From assembly GCA_035771165.1 (NCBI GenBank), contig JAWNZC010000408.1, forward strand, positions 3,472,001-3,536,000: a stretch of DNA of 64,000 nt. The letters are read 5' to 3'. Under the pieces are notes generated by a model. It had not been told where the DNA came from, searched no databases, and saw only the letters and a program-made list of their open reading frames with translations. How positions within the stretch are numbered: position 1 is the first letter of the stretch; each line of letters opens with the position of its first letter. A program made the translations under genes and the position numbers. Shown piece after piece: positions 1 through 64,000 of the stretch. This DNA comes from Paragorgia papillata (taxonomy: Eukaryota; Cnidaria; Anthozoa; Scleralcyonacea; Coralliidae).

Positions 1-773
1 CATGAAAATGCGTATCCACTAATCGGTTTCCCAAATGTTGATTTCGCCGGCATGAATTTCTCAAGTTTTCACACTAACTTTGATTAAGCCCATTTACTCT
101 GTCTATACGGGAAAACATCAGACCTCATTCTTTTTTGTACGAACCTTGTTTGCGGCTCGGTTCGTACTGTCATTAGCCCGCTGTGCGTAGCAATGGGTTT
201 TTGAGGGAGGAAGAGAGTGGGTGGTTGGTCCTGCCAGTTTCTTCTCCCAAAAAACCAGCTGCTAAGCAGGCTAAATGTCAAGACCTTGGTCTCACATTTT
301 TTCATAGACAATGCTCTCCGTTAATAATCTCTTAATATACTTGTAAGACTCAGCCTCAAGTGCAGGGGAGGGGGAGGCATAACTTATATATATATATATT
401 CATGCATATGAGCACTATACAGTATATATGTAAATTACAATATATGTACTAAGGGTTTATATAACAACCTGTTTCTAAATATTGATAACAAATAAATTAT
501 GCAATTTATGGCTTTCAGATTACTCCTAAATTCTCGCCTCAAAATGCAGAGACCCCCTAGAAATACAAAATTTTCGAGAGGAGCATGCCCCCGGACTTAT
601 TTATGATCTCAGCTATGCCCGGACTCCCCTATATAACCATTTGCGCCACTACTGTTATTACACATATACTTAAATCTAGCCTGCGCAACTTAAATCCAGA
701 TCTGTGATACGAAATAGTAAAGATACCTGGGATAGAATGTTCAGCACAACATACACAAATATTTTGTACGGCT
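1..773. other. Non-coding flank, no gene recognised
   Basis: No convincing exon is seen. There is a short (TA)n run near 387-400 and general AT-rich sequence. Short open frames on the minus strand here have no recognisable motif. Confidence 0.5.
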
Positions 774-980
774 TACCTGCTCTGGGCAAAAGAAGCGAGA
801 CTCTGAATTGACTGGGAAGATTTCGATGCAACGATCGTAAAGCGTTGAATGTTTGTGGAAGAGAGTATTGATTTTTAAGAAACCATACAAGAGAACTTTT
901 AATTCTGTTATGTAGGACTGGAACTCGACTTCTGAGGTGATGCGCCATGTTGCTGACACAGGCCACCCAGGCAACTGATA
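774..980 (-). CDS. Candidate internal exon of an unknown gene
   Basis: On the minus strand a frame open for about 68 codons is bounded by a plausible acceptor (ATATCAG) on the right and a good donor (GAGCAG|GTAAGCC) on the left. The frame starting near 974 reads WRITSEVEFQ... and ends SRFFCPEQ just before the donor. I do not recognise the protein. It could belong to a minus-strand gene lying downstream of CDC20. Against this, the right edge overlaps an inverted repeat (963-1153), so it could be repeat-derived. No neighbouring exon was found. Confidence 0.25.
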
Positions 981-1153
981 TTTTCATCGACAAATAAAAC
1001 ATAAAATAACTGAACTAATGCGATAAAAGCAGACCTGGTGTTGTTTTCTACTACATTACTCTGTATTTATTTCACTTTACAGAGTCTGAATCGGGGTATA
1101 GTTTTATTGCATTAGTTCAGTTATTTTATGTTTTCTTTGTCGATGAAAATCTT
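963..1153. repeat. Inverted repeat, arms about 50 bp
   Basis: The stretch with TTTTCATCGACAAATAAAAC and AAATAACTGAACTAATGC at about 970-1020 recurs in reverse complement at about 1107-1150. The arms are imperfect (TTTATTGCATTAGTTCAG on the right). It is probably a MITE or a local fold-back. Confidence 0.6.
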
Positions 1154-1259
1154 AGCCTGTGTTCCAGTCCACTACGTTATGATAATCTCAGTCCGATACT
1201 GTTTGCCTGGGTCACCTGGTTGCTGAGAGCTTGAAATTAATACTACTCCCTTGCAAAGG

Positions 1260-1390
1260 GCCCCCAAATAACGCCTGCTGCGTAGGCAGTGTTGAAACAA
1301 CAATCGAAATATAGTAAGGTTAGATCCCTTCGGATCAGAGAGAAACGGGACTACTAACGTTCTCCGTTTCGGCAGTATATCTAACAGACG
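1260..1390. mobile_element. Degenerate copy of the hammerhead/GTGCTGCG-box element
   Basis: It contains the family box GCTGCGTAGGCAGTGTTG at 1267-1285, the follow-on AACAACAATCGAAATATAG, then AAGGTTAGAT and later CGGCAGTATATCTAAC. The same blocks flank the intact palindromic copy at 55832-55993. The hammerhead core is broken here (only a CTGATCC-like remnant on the minus strand). Confidence 0.6.
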
Positions 1391-1436
1391 TTCGGTGGAC
1401 GTTCGTCAAGCTCAATTACTCAGAAAAGATTTCTGA

Positions 1437-1535
1437 GATGTACCCCAGGCAGGGTTCGAACCCGCAATCTTCTAATGACCGGTTAGACGCTCTAACCATT
1501 GACCCACCCTAACCATTGAGCCACCGAGGTTCAGA
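1437..1535 (-). mobile_element. tRNA-derived SINE fragment
   Basis: On the minus strand a tRNA-like head has an A-box-like TGGCTCAATGGTTAG and a perfect B box GGTTCGAACCC, followed by the family tail CTCAGAAAT. The A-box segment is partly duplicated (GGTGGGTCAATGGTTAG). A true tRNA gene is unlikely: there is an extra A-box copy, no clean acceptor stem, and related copies with the same tail lie elsewhere in the window. Confidence 0.65.
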
Positions 1536-1683
1536 TGGGGAGCTAAGGTTGCAAATTCATAGTCATATGTGCTCCGAAGTGGTAGCGTTTGCATATGAGA
1601 TGTTGTTGTTGAAGTGACACGATAAGTTGTACGTATACATGGAGTGCATGTGGTACGTTCGTCAAGCTCAATTACTCAGAAAG

Positions 1684-1740
1684 CTCATTAGGTCAGGTTC
1701 GAACCCTGCATGGGGTCTCAGAAATCTTTTCCGATAAATC
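1684..1740 (+). mobile_element. SINE 3' fragment (B box plus CTCAGAAAT tail)
   Basis: The B box GGTTCGAACCC at 1688-1698 is followed by GGTCTCAGAAATCTTTTC, the same tail as in the other SINE copies. The 5' half is missing. Confidence 0.5.
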
Positions 1741-1889
1741 TTTAAGAAATCTTTTCTTTCTTTACCACATGCAATACATGTATTTATATCATGTCAGTAT
1801 ATCTAACCTTACTATATTTCGATTGTTAATACAATTATAGCTGGGTACGATTTCCCCAAACCGGTTTGACATGCATGTTTTAACAATTA

Positions 1890-2745
1890 CCTCTGGAACC
1901 ATGCAAAGTAACAATATATCAATGGGACGAAAATAGTAGTAATATATCAGTGGTATAAATATGACGACAAACCAATCATGCAAGTAGTACGAATATAACG
2001 ACAGGGTATAGAAGTAGCATATTATTGGTATGAATATAGTGAGTATTGACAGAGAGAAAGAGTGGTACAATAAGGCAGTGGTAGAAATAGAACTATACAG
2101 TATACAAGTAGTATATCAGTGGCTACTATTAATAGAACAATATATTAAAGAAGTAGTAAACTGGTATGAAAAAGACAAAGTAAAAAGTAGTATATCATAA
2201 ATAAAAGTAGTATATTGCATAAATATAACGATAGAGTAAACAAGTAGTATGTCAGTGGTATGAATAGAACGATAGAGTATAGAAGTAGTATAGCAGTGCT
2301 ATGAATAGGATAGAGTAAACAAATAGTATATATCAAACTCATAATTAATAATTCATGAAGAAAACACAAAGGAAATCAGTACCGTGTCGGTGGTTTGGAT
2401 ATCGGAGGAAGAAATTACATAAATTAAGCAAACTTTCATCTTGATTTTCTCTTAAAATACTAATTTGTTTGAGATGCTATATCACACACTCGGAGGAGTG
2501 TTTCATCAGGATATCCAAACACCTCGGCTTCGCCTCGGTTTTCAACAAACGTCTCGGTGTTTGGATATCCTGATGAAACACTCCTCCCCGATTACATCAT
2601 AAATAGAACCATAGTCTTTAGAGTAAACAAGTAGTATATCCATGGTATAAATAGAATTGATAAAAACAAATAATATATCAACCGTATGAATAGAACGATA
2701 GAGTAAATATTAAGTAGTATATCAATGGTATGAATATTGTAAAAA
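1890..2745. repeat. Degenerate minisatellite, split by a MITE
   Basis: Variants of GTAGTATATCAGTGGTATGA followed by ATAGAACGATAGAGTA repeat every 40-60 bp from about 1900 to 2330 and again from 2610 to 2740. The array is interrupted by the fold-back element at 2340-2592. Confidence 0.7.
2340..2592. mobile_element. MITE / fold-back, TTAATAATTCATGARGAAAA family
   Basis: It begins with AATTAATAATTCATGAAGAA, then GTTTGGATATCGGAGGAAG. Its right part is an inverted repeat: GGAGGAGTGTTTCATCAGG at 2492-2510 recurs in reverse complement at 2569-2587 around a CCTCGGCTTCGCCTCGG loop. Related copies begin near 38889, 44143, 45442 and 62302. Confidence 0.6.
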
Positions 2746-2885
2746 AAAAACATAGGTAAGCATAAATCGATTGTAAAAAACACTATTATTAGTCATAAAA
2801 TATACAAATTTATGGACTATACATAACTAATATTTAAAAATTCCTATTAGAGTACACCAACACGAAATCTAAACAACGTGACCAG

Positions 2886-23806
<20,921 letters not shown>

Positions 23807-24281
23807 TACTCAGTAAGATTTTACAGTAATATACAACAAATATTTCAAAAGATAAACAGAGAGAGCGCTATGGCTGTTGTTTGGTTTTCAAAATCGAACG
23901 AACAACGACTGGACAAAGAGTCGAGACATTCCTAAAAGCTGATTGGTTAGATGACGAAACGGAGCGCACTGATTGGACGTTGCCAGTAAACCGCAATAAC
24001 AAAGAACAACACAAGCACGTGGAGGAATTTCCACTGCAGCGAATATATCTCCGGTGATAGGTAGAAAATGTATACTCGCCAAACATTACAATGTCATTTT
24101 TGGTTGTCAAAAATTAAGATATCAAACAAGCTCAATAAATACACCCAAAATAAAAGATAAATTTGGATTATTTAGCGGTTCAAACTGAGCAAAGACTTCC
24201 GTGCGTCAGGAAGGACCACCGGAGATGTAGTCCTAGAGACAACTGTGATCGGACCGATACGGATACAGGTATTAAATCAAT
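23807..24281. promoter_or_regulatory. Divergent promoter between CDC20 and the GPx gene
   Basis: 475 bp separate the two start codons. On the CDC20 (minus) strand there is a CHR-like TTTGAA at 23892-23887, and two CCAAT boxes (seen as GATTGG on plus) at 23941-23946 and 23971-23976, exactly 30 bp apart. Paired NF-Y boxes about 30 bp apart upstream of a CHR site are the known arrangement in G2/M-expressed promoters, including vertebrate CDC20. No TATA box is clear for either gene. Function is inferred from spacing. Confidence 0.55.
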
Positions 24282-27554
<3,273 letters not shown>

Positions 27555-27559
27555 AGGTG

Positions 27560-28135
27560 AAGTAATACGAGCAACAAATTGCTGCAACATTGTTGGGTTG
27601 CAAGTTGAATAGCGTTGTTGCACGTTAAACATTGTCACGCAACAATGATCTGAAGTTGAATCAGCATGTCGCAGCATAGTTAATAGAACACATACATGGT
27701 TTGGAAACTCGTCCAAAGTGATTGTTCTATGTTTTTGTTCAAGTTTATGGAAATTTGTGCAATGTCACGGTATTGTATTTTCTGTATAGTGAAGCAGTCA
27801 TCCAATAGCAACGATCGGGTTTAATTAGTGAGTTGCTTCATCGTCACGTGTTGTGGTGCTTCATCGTCACGTGTCCATAGAATTTACTTCCATATAAGGA
27901 ACTCCATTGTCAGTTCAACATGACCATGCTTCATGTTGAAAGACAATAGAGCTTCCAAACCATGTATATGTTCTATTAACTATGGTTGCAGCAAGTAGAA
28001 CTGGAGTCTACTTTTTTCAACGTGCAACAAAATCATTGTTGCGTGACAATGTTTAAGGTGGGTGGTAATACGTGCAACAACGCTTTTCCACTTGCAACGC
28101 AACTTGAAGAAAAATGTTGTCCGTATTACCTCATT
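27560..28135. mobile_element. MITE with GCAACAA motifs, a second MITE nested inside
   Basis: The outer ends AGTAATACGAGCAACAA (27563) and the inverse of GTTGTCCGTATTACCTCA (to 28134) enclose repeated TTGTTGCACGTTRAACATTG blocks. Inside, at 27677-27980, is a second inverted pair, CATAGTTAATAGAACA with CATGGTTTGGAA and its complement. It begins just after the GPx stop codon, so it probably forms the 3' UTR or polyadenylation region. Confidence 0.65.
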
Positions 28136-28191
28136 TAAATGCATGATGAAATTTCGAAATGAACTAACGTCAGTCTATATAGTAGAAATTA

Positions 28192-28578
28192 CAGTGCCGA
28201 GGTTAGGACAGGGCGGACTGGGCGGTCGCCCAGGGCCCCCCACAAAATAATGTTTAAGGGGGGGTCCTCCACAAAAATGTCTTGAAAGTTGAAAAAATAG
28301 GTGTTGAAATGAAAACAAATTACACTGCGCCTTCAACCGTCGTTGCCTTCGCAAGTTAACAAAAAATACAGCAAGATGCGCTTTTTGGCCTAAGGCCATA
28401 TACCGCATTCTTTGCAAATTTTATCCATCTACATTATATAACCCCAGTGTCAGTCCAATTACCTACATCTTATTCAAAAAAATATGACTATGTAACTTAG
28501 CATACATTCAGAAATACAATTGATATATTGTGCTGGTCAGTGACCGCCCAGGCCTCCACAGTCCTAAATCCGGCGCTG
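28192..28578. mobile_element. hAT-type MITE with perfect 8-bp TSD
   Basis: The ends CAGTGCCGAGGTTAGGAC and CTAAATCCGGCGCTG are inverted. AGAAATTA is duplicated exactly at 28184-28191 and 28579-28586. Inside are GGGCGGTCGCCCAGG and GACCGCCCAGG motifs. Ends of the CAG...CTG type plus an 8-bp duplication define hAT. Confidence 0.85.
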
Positions 28579-28586
28579 AGAAATTA

Positions 28587-29482
28587 ATATATTCTTTCCC
28601 GACAAATGCCTTCTTAATAAACTCTTATTCCTGTTTCAATTGATGGTTTGCGATTTAGGTTCAATAGCTGCTAATGAGATGATTCTGTTCAAGTTCCTCC
28701 AAGAATAGCAAAGTGCACAGATAACGTCGAATTCATATTTGTCTGTCATTTTTTTGCATTCCCAACAAAAGAAAATGTCTTTTTACGAATCCCTCGACAT
28801 CTAATTTTGGTTTGTTTTTCTGAGTTTCGGCTTAAAATTAATTCTTTGAAGTAACTTTGCCCTTATTTACTTGCATGATAATTGCGAATTTCGTTCTGAA
28901 ATCATCCACGTCAATTCAAAACTCATCCCGACTTAACGGGGCTAGCCCGCTCCATGTAATCGTTTCGTAAACTCAGCCTGGTCCATGTAATCACCCCCTA
29001 AGTGTATAAATAGGAAGGCACTTTATCACATCGACCTAAACCACCTGACTAAAAGACTTTCTTAATTATAAACCAAAGCTTTCAACATATAACTGAGACA
29101 GGAGAAAATGCGATTTATATATAAATTGTTGGGGTTTTTTTGGGTTTTTTTAAACCAGAAGGTACAATAGTTACTTTTAAGGAAGTGGGAGGGTTCAACC
29201 TTCGTCTCACCCCAATATCATGCAGCGAGTGTTATCTGTCTTGACCTTCACGCGAACCGACTCATTTATATGGCGTTTTGAACAAAGCGCGGCTTGTGTA
29301 GAGTGTACCCAGCCCTTCTCAGCTTGGGTAAAAGACGCGAACTTCGCGTCAACGGCGGAACATATAACCTTTTATAGAAGTGCTTTGCGTCTTATGCGTG
29401 TAAAGGCGCGCGGTCTGCGCGGGTGTAAGCCGCGTCATATCGGCTTTCGTATAAGGTCTATTAATCTCAACCAAGGGTGACG
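28587..29482. other. Intergenic, no gene recognised
   Basis: No gene is recognised. Positions 29230-29480 are rich in CG dinucleotides (for example AAGGCGCGCGGTCTGCGCG), unlike the surroundings, and probably derive from a mobile element. Confidence 0.4.
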
Positions 29483-29594
29483 TTTTGTGCGAGTCGCCGA
29501 GTTCGATAAAACCGCTGACAATACGGTATGAGCCACCGCTTGTCGGGGGCTCATATTGTCAGCGGTTTTATCGAACTCGGCGACTCGCACAAAA
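29483..29594. repeat. Perfect 41-bp-arm hairpin
   Basis: Left arm 29483-29523 and right arm 29554-29594 are exact reverse complements (TTTTGTGCGAGTCGCCGAG... GACAATA), around a 30-bp loop. It is GC-balanced and CpG-rich within AT-rich DNA. It could be a young MITE or encode a hairpin RNA. Confidence 0.85.
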
Positions 29595-29946
29595 GGTCAA
29601 CAACTTAGGTAAGTAAAGTTTAGTTTTATATTTACAAGACGTATCACATTCTAACGTGCTCCCTTGTCTCAACACGTAATGTCTATACACTTGTAGCACA
29701 TCTATGTCCCCAAACCGGTATGTCCTTCCGTATATCGACGATCTCGGTATACCAAGGATTCCAATATATCGTAAATCTCGGTATACAGTAGATGGTACCG
29801 TCATAGCGATATACAGTACTGTATGTGATCTCATGCACACCAGTATATCGGTCCACCAACTATTCCTACTCTACTTGCACGAGCCTAATAATACTAAGGT
29901 GGTCACCCATCCAAATCACCCATCCGACTGCGAATTAACTAACCTG

Positions 29947-30273
29947 AGGCCGTGTCCACACCAATCCGTTTTCAAACGAAAACGGAGACTTTTTGGTACG
30001 GTTAGGCGTTTCGTCCACACTAATCCGTCGTCTTCGGTGACCGAAAACGGAGCGTTTCGAAAACGCTCTCCAGAGAGTGGAGACATTCGAAGACGCCGTT
30101 TTTCTGCACCAGTGTGGACGGCAAAAACGAACCTTTTGGAAAACGATGATGTCACGATTATGCTATCTTGGTTTCAGTTACCTAGAACTATTCATTCTTA
30201 CCCCTGTAGATCTTTTTAGATAGTGTCGAGGTCTCCGTTTTCGTTTGAAAACGGATTAATGTGGACATGGCCT
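29947..30273. mobile_element. MITE with GGCCGTGTCCACAC ends
   Basis: The ends AGGCCGTGTCCACACCAAT and ATTAATGTGGACATGGCCT are inverted, continuing through CCGTTTTCAAACGAAAACGG. The body repeats CGTTTCGTCCACACTAATCC. Confidence 0.75.
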
Positions 30274-30510
30274 GAGAGGCATGGCGTTTACAGCACGTGC
30301 CACCTGTGCCTCCCGAGTCTCGATGACCATTATAGTAATTATATACCACTCAATATTTGCGTTTTTTTATTCGTCACTGAATCACCGACCAAATTACAAA
30401 TCTTTAGAATAAAACATTCCGAAGAATAATGCCATCTTGGTAGACGGGGTGAAAATCTCGTCAAATCTTGTATTTCAAAAATTCGGGGTTATCTTAAATA
30501 TCCGGTTAAG

Positions 30511-31110
30511 GTCATAGTCATTTACAACACTAAAAACGTCTCTTATTTTACTTCTAATAAAGATAAAATTCCAGATTTGTCTCGTAGTAAAGTTGTCTAC
30601 CAAATTACTTGTCCGGGCTGCAATAAAACATATACAGGAAAGACTGATCGCTGCCTTCAAAAACGTCTTTCAGAACACGCTACTATACACAACACCAGTA
30701 CCGTTGCTAAACACTTCCTACAATGTGAACATGCACAATTCATTGCCGACCTACACCATCAATTTGACCGACTTAACGATCTTTCCTTCTCTTTCAACTT
30801 GACTACCAGTATGAAAAACGTAATTTTCAACAACTATAAAATTCTTTATTCTAATAATTTATTTAACACTAACCAACTAGTAATAATGGAAGCATTGCAA
30901 ATTAAGTTTAACAAACCCGAGCTAAACTCGGGCGTCATGGCTGGCAAAGAACTGTCACTTTTTGCCCAGTCTCTCTACTTCTTTAGTAGAAATTTAAGTG
31001 GGCACTATTGCAAATTTAATTATTTCTACCATGCACTATTGGTCGGTAGTGCTCGCGCCCTCGTTGACTATTCGTTCATAGCGAACTCAGACTCGTTATC
31101 TAATTGTTAA
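30511..31110 (+). pseudogene. GIY-YIG endonuclease of a Penelope-like element
   Basis: The frame contains KVIVIYNTKNVSYFTSNKDK, then KVVYQITCPGCNKTYTGKTD and LQKRLSEHATIHN. This is the CxxC-bearing GIY-YIG domain (VYQI...YTGKTD) of Penelope-like retroelements, used for target cleavage. The frame stays open to TAA at 31108-31110 and includes ALQIKFNKPELN, a conserved late motif. No start codon of a host gene and no RT domain upstream, so it is the relic of a longer polyprotein. Confidence 0.85.
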
Positions 31111-31154
31111 ATAGTGTTAGGTCTTCTGACGTCTTGTGTAAATAGCTAGTGTTA

Positions 31155-31378
31155 AGCCCTAATCAAACGAGAACGCAAGTCATCGCAAGTTGGCAGTCAG
31201 AATTTCTGTGGCGGTCGTTCGAACACCCAAATTAACAAAATAAAGGTTTCATGAGTGTTTTAAACAAGTTTTAACTTTGTCACGGTACATGATATTTTCG
31301 GGAAACTATTCAGAGCGGCTGGCTGAGATAGCGTGACTGCCAACTTGCGATGACTTGCGTTCTCGTTTGATTAGGGCT
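31155..31378. mobile_element. PIF/Harbinger-like MITE with TTA duplication
   Basis: The ends AGCCCTAATCAAACGAGAAC and GTTCTCGTTTGATTAGGGCT extend to about 45 bp of perfect inverted repeat. TTA lies on both sides (31152-31154, 31379-31381). Three-base TWA duplication is typical of Harbinger. Young: the arms are identical. Confidence 0.8.
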
Positions 31379-31520
31379 TTAGGTTTTCTCTCGTGTAATT
31401 AGCTAGTGATAGGTTTTCTAACTCGTGTAAATAGTGATAGGTTTTCTTTCCTTTTGTTGCCGATGATGTCATCGAACTTTTGACTTGCATATTAGACCTG
31501 GCATGTTTTTGTATTTTCAC

Positions 31521-31562
31521 TTGTCTGATGATGACTTTGAAATAACGGTCGAAATATTACAA
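31521..31562 (+). ncRNA. Hammerhead ribozyme motif in Penelope-like element
   Basis: Core CTGATGA at 31525-31531 and GAAA at 31551-31554. Stem II GAC/GTC (31533-31535 with 31548-31550) has one unpaired base next to the core. Stem III is minimal (A-TAT-T) before the cleavage U. Stem I is TTGT (31521-31524) with ACAA (31559-31562). This matches minimal type-I hammerheads known from Penelope-like elements. Activity is unproven. Confidence 0.65.
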
Positions 31563-31804
31563 TTTTCACTTAGTTGCACTTGTTTAACTCATATCTTGAG
31601 TTTTCAGGATGGCATTATTCTTCGGAATATGTTTTATTCTATACTTTTTCAAGTTATCGGCTGGTCTTGGTTTTTACAAATCTTTACAAACTGTATATAA
31701 CATATTTTACACAACTGATATATAGTGATGACTTGTTAAGTTCGAAGTAAGTGTTTCTTGTATTTATTGAAGAGTTTTTGAGTTCTAGCTTGTATCCATA
31801 TTTA

Positions 31805-32362
31805 CACTTGATTTCATATTACTTTACCATGGAGTGTTGCAAAGTTTGTTGGGAAGTTCCGAAGTTCGCGTTCGGAAACTGGCAAGCACACACGTAAAAA
31901 TGCGCAAGCTGTTACATACCTGGTTGTAAAGCAAGTTGTCACCGTGATGTGCACTAGGTTGTTGACAACTTGTAACAAGGTTGTTGACTCCAACAGACTG
32001 GTGACAAGTTGTTCCAACAACCTGTTACCGCTTTGCACTCAACGAGTTGTCAACTGCGAGTTGTCAAAGGTTGTAGCGGCTTTCTGAATGAACAGTATTG
32101 TTACAATCTGTTACCAGCCTTGCTACTTGCCTGTTGCGACAATATCCTGTTGACAAGCCGCGAAATTTTTACGTGTGTATACGTTGTAGCCATGCTTGTC
32201 GATTATCCAAAGAAATTGCGAGTTTTGAATAAAAGCTCATCATCACTGGATAATCGGCATTCGGCAACCTTGTTGACAACGGTTCCCAAGTTGCAAATGA
32301 ACTTGGCGACTTGCCAACGAACTTTGCAACACAACACACTGTGAAGTAATATGAAATCAACT
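31805..32362. mobile_element. MITE with TTGTTGACAACTTG motifs
   Basis: The ends TTGATTTCATATTACTTTAC and GAAGTAATATGAAATCAA are inverted and continue as GTTGCAAAGTTYGTTGG. The body is dense in ACAACTTG/CAAGTTGT words. It lies just beyond the RICTOR 3' end. Confidence 0.75.
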
Positions 32363-32859
32363 GTAAAGACTCGATTTATGTAGTTTGTTTTTTGATAACT
32401 GCTTCTGCCTGATCAATGAGCTAAAAAAGAAACAACGACATGATTACACTGGTCATTTCTCGCGTTCTGACAGCACTTTTGAGAAAAAATTTAAGAGTTT
32501 TAAAACATGTTTTTAAGGGCACATTTTATTATTTTTAAGATAGATTTTGTTTCAGAGTGGTTAATAAGAACCACTGGAGAGCGTAATAACAGATATTAGG
32601 GAGTAAATGGTGAAAGAAATTTGAACATACAGACGCAGTTAATATCGTACCACCATGTTAGACTTGCATACATGAAAAAATTCTCAATTTTGATTGGCTA
32701 ACAGGAGTGCAGTTTTATGGAAATGCTGTGCAGAAAAAAGGAAATACAGTGCAAATTTTTGAAGCAAATGAACGGACCAATCAAAAACAATAAAAACTGA
32801 AAAGAGCCAATCACGTTCTACAGCGGATTTTGACGGATGACATTTTCCAATCCCGTACC

Positions 32860-33556
32860 CAGGGTAACAAGCTCAATTAAAAAGGTGATTGCCTAGTGTG
32901 GAGACACAATGAGCTACGTTTATCTTTATAAATACTTTCGTTGCAACAATGTCTAAATATGAACGTTGTAATATTAGCAAAAGTAATAATGCTTGGACAT
33001 ATAAGGATACATTTGTCATGAATATATCCTTATACGTCCGAGAATTGTTACTTTTAGCAATATCACAACGATTATATTTAAACATTGTTGCCACGAAAGT
33101 GTTTATAAATAAAAATAGATCGCCAATTGACGTTATTGGAGGATTGCTGCCAAGCCACAGGGGGATGCCACCCCCTGATCAGAGGTAACCATGGCAACCC
33201 CGCCACAGCCCACCTCCAGGCACCAGTCACACTGTCAAAGCAGTGGAAATATATATACTTACCCTTGCATTCTATCAGGAGTGGGTGGGTGGGTCACTAA
33301 ACAGCGCGCGCAAATTAACCAGTCAAGCTCAGACCACGCTGACAAGACTTTGATGAGCGCAAGTCAAGCTCAGACCACGCTGACAAGACTTTGATGACCG
33401 CTGAGATAAACCCCACATATTATCATGCGTGACCGCTGACTAGCATTGTCTTCTTTTTTACCTTGCCTAAATTACATTTAGCCACATGAAAAAATTACCT
33501 CATGCATTGTGTCTTAACATTACGCAATCACCTTTTTAATTAAGCTTGTTACTCTG
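32860..33556. mobile_element. DNA transposon, non-autonomous, with internal palindrome
   Basis: The ends GTAACAAGCTCAATTAAAAA and TTTTTAATTAAGCTTGTTAC are inverted (about 45 bp, through GGTGATTGC and GACACAATG). Inside, 32926-33112 is an imperfect palindrome (TTTATAAATACTTTCG... CGAAAGTGTTTATAAA). A 34-bp GTCAAGCTCAGACCACGCTG unit is duplicated at 33324 and 33364. Confidence 0.75.
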
Positions 33557-33639
33557 GATAGACCACAATGCATTGGGAATTCAAGATGACGCCGCTATTG
33601 GTGAATAGGTCCATTGCACTCGAAACGATGCTATTACCT

Positions 33640-33830
33640 TTACAACTATCGGGGGCATGTCACCCCTGCCCACAGGGAGCAGAGGAGTCAAATATGAGTT
33701 ACACTTATCGAACGTCTTACCTTTGAAAACGCATGAATCAATTCAAAAACGTGGATTTTCGACTCGTACTCATACTTGACTCCTCTGCTCCCTGTGCCCT
33801 GCCCCAACTCAAAGACGGGCATGTAAAGCC
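33640..33830. repeat. Fold-back element
   Basis: ACAGGGAGCAGAGGAGTCAA at 33672 recurs inverted as TTGACTCCTCTGCTCCCTGT (to 33796), extended outward by GCATGTCA/GGGCATG-like bases. Non-coding, between the last RICTOR exon found and the upstream repeats. Confidence 0.65.
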
Positions 33831-33919
33831 AACAGTAGTTCGATTCTTGGATGACAGATTCAAACTATACGCAAAAGCAAGTATACAGTATCGTGCCAGA
33901 GTCGTATAGATTCACCTAC

Positions 33920-63958
<30,039 letters not shown>

Positions 63959-64000
63959 CTACAAAAATAATAATTTATGGTCACTTAAAATTTAACAAAA

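Larger units (their letters stand above)
30430..31700 (+). mobile_element. Penelope-like retroelement, 3' part
   Basis: A plus-strand frame (see the separate entry) encodes a GIY-YIG endonuclease with the preceding cysteine motif. About 420 bp after its stop there is a hammerhead ribozyme motif, as known for Penelope-like elements. The reverse transcriptase is missing, so it is 5'-truncated. A 224-bp MITE (31155-31378) is inserted in its 3' region. Confidence 0.8.

Noticed and set aside
1437..1535. True tRNA gene
   Set aside because: B box is perfect, but the A-box part is duplicated, no acceptor stem closes, and the sequence continues into a SINE tail.

Overview
The window looks like nuclear DNA of an invertebrate animal. 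It is AT-rich, with long introns full of small transposons and simple repeats. It holds three metazoan genes, all with spliced structures. No organism label can be read directly. The mix of Penelope-like elements, hammerhead-bearing small elements, tRNA-derived SINEs and hAT, Kolobok-like and MULE-like MITEs, plus strong invertebrate-type conservation of the proteins, best suggests a cnidarian such as an anthozoan. That is inference, not proof.

Layout. Positions 774-980 (minus) hold a weak exon candidate of an unknown gene. CDC20, the activator of the APC/C ubiquitin ligase, occupies 2886-23806 on the minus strand in seven coding exons that join to exactly 514 codons plus stop. Its 11.9-kb second intron and several others are packed with mobile DNA. 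A 475-bp gap with two CCAAT boxes and a CHR-like site separates CDC20 head-to-head from an ER-type glutathione peroxidase (GPX7/GPX8 family) at 24282-27554 on the plus strand, in two exons. Between 27.5 and 33.9 kb there is no cellular gene, only mobile DNA: MITEs, a hAT element and the 3' part of a Penelope-like retroelement with a GIY-YIG endonuclease and a hammerhead ribozyme motif. From 33.9 kb to the right edge the minus strand carries the last 18 recognisable coding exons (1,278 codons, in frame throughout) of RICTOR, the defining subunit of mTOR complex 2. Its 5' exons lie beyond the window, and its terminal few codons were not located with certainty.

The three genes are housekeeping genes with no operon-like link. 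CDC20 and the peroxidase may share a divergent promoter. The notable biology is in the mobile DNA. It includes (1) a family of small, often palindromic elements with hammerhead-ribozyme cores (CTGANGA...GAAA with matching stem I) and a shared box GTGCTGCGTAGGCAGTG, probably retrozyme/Penelope-related; (2) a 1.64-kb element at 20059-21700 with nine same-strand perfect copies of GTGACGGACGTTAC; and (3) several nested insertions whose target-site duplications can still be read.

Exon boundaries were set by reading-frame continuity, GT/AG (one GC/AG) splice sites and comparison with the remembered human proteins. No alignment or RNA data were available.
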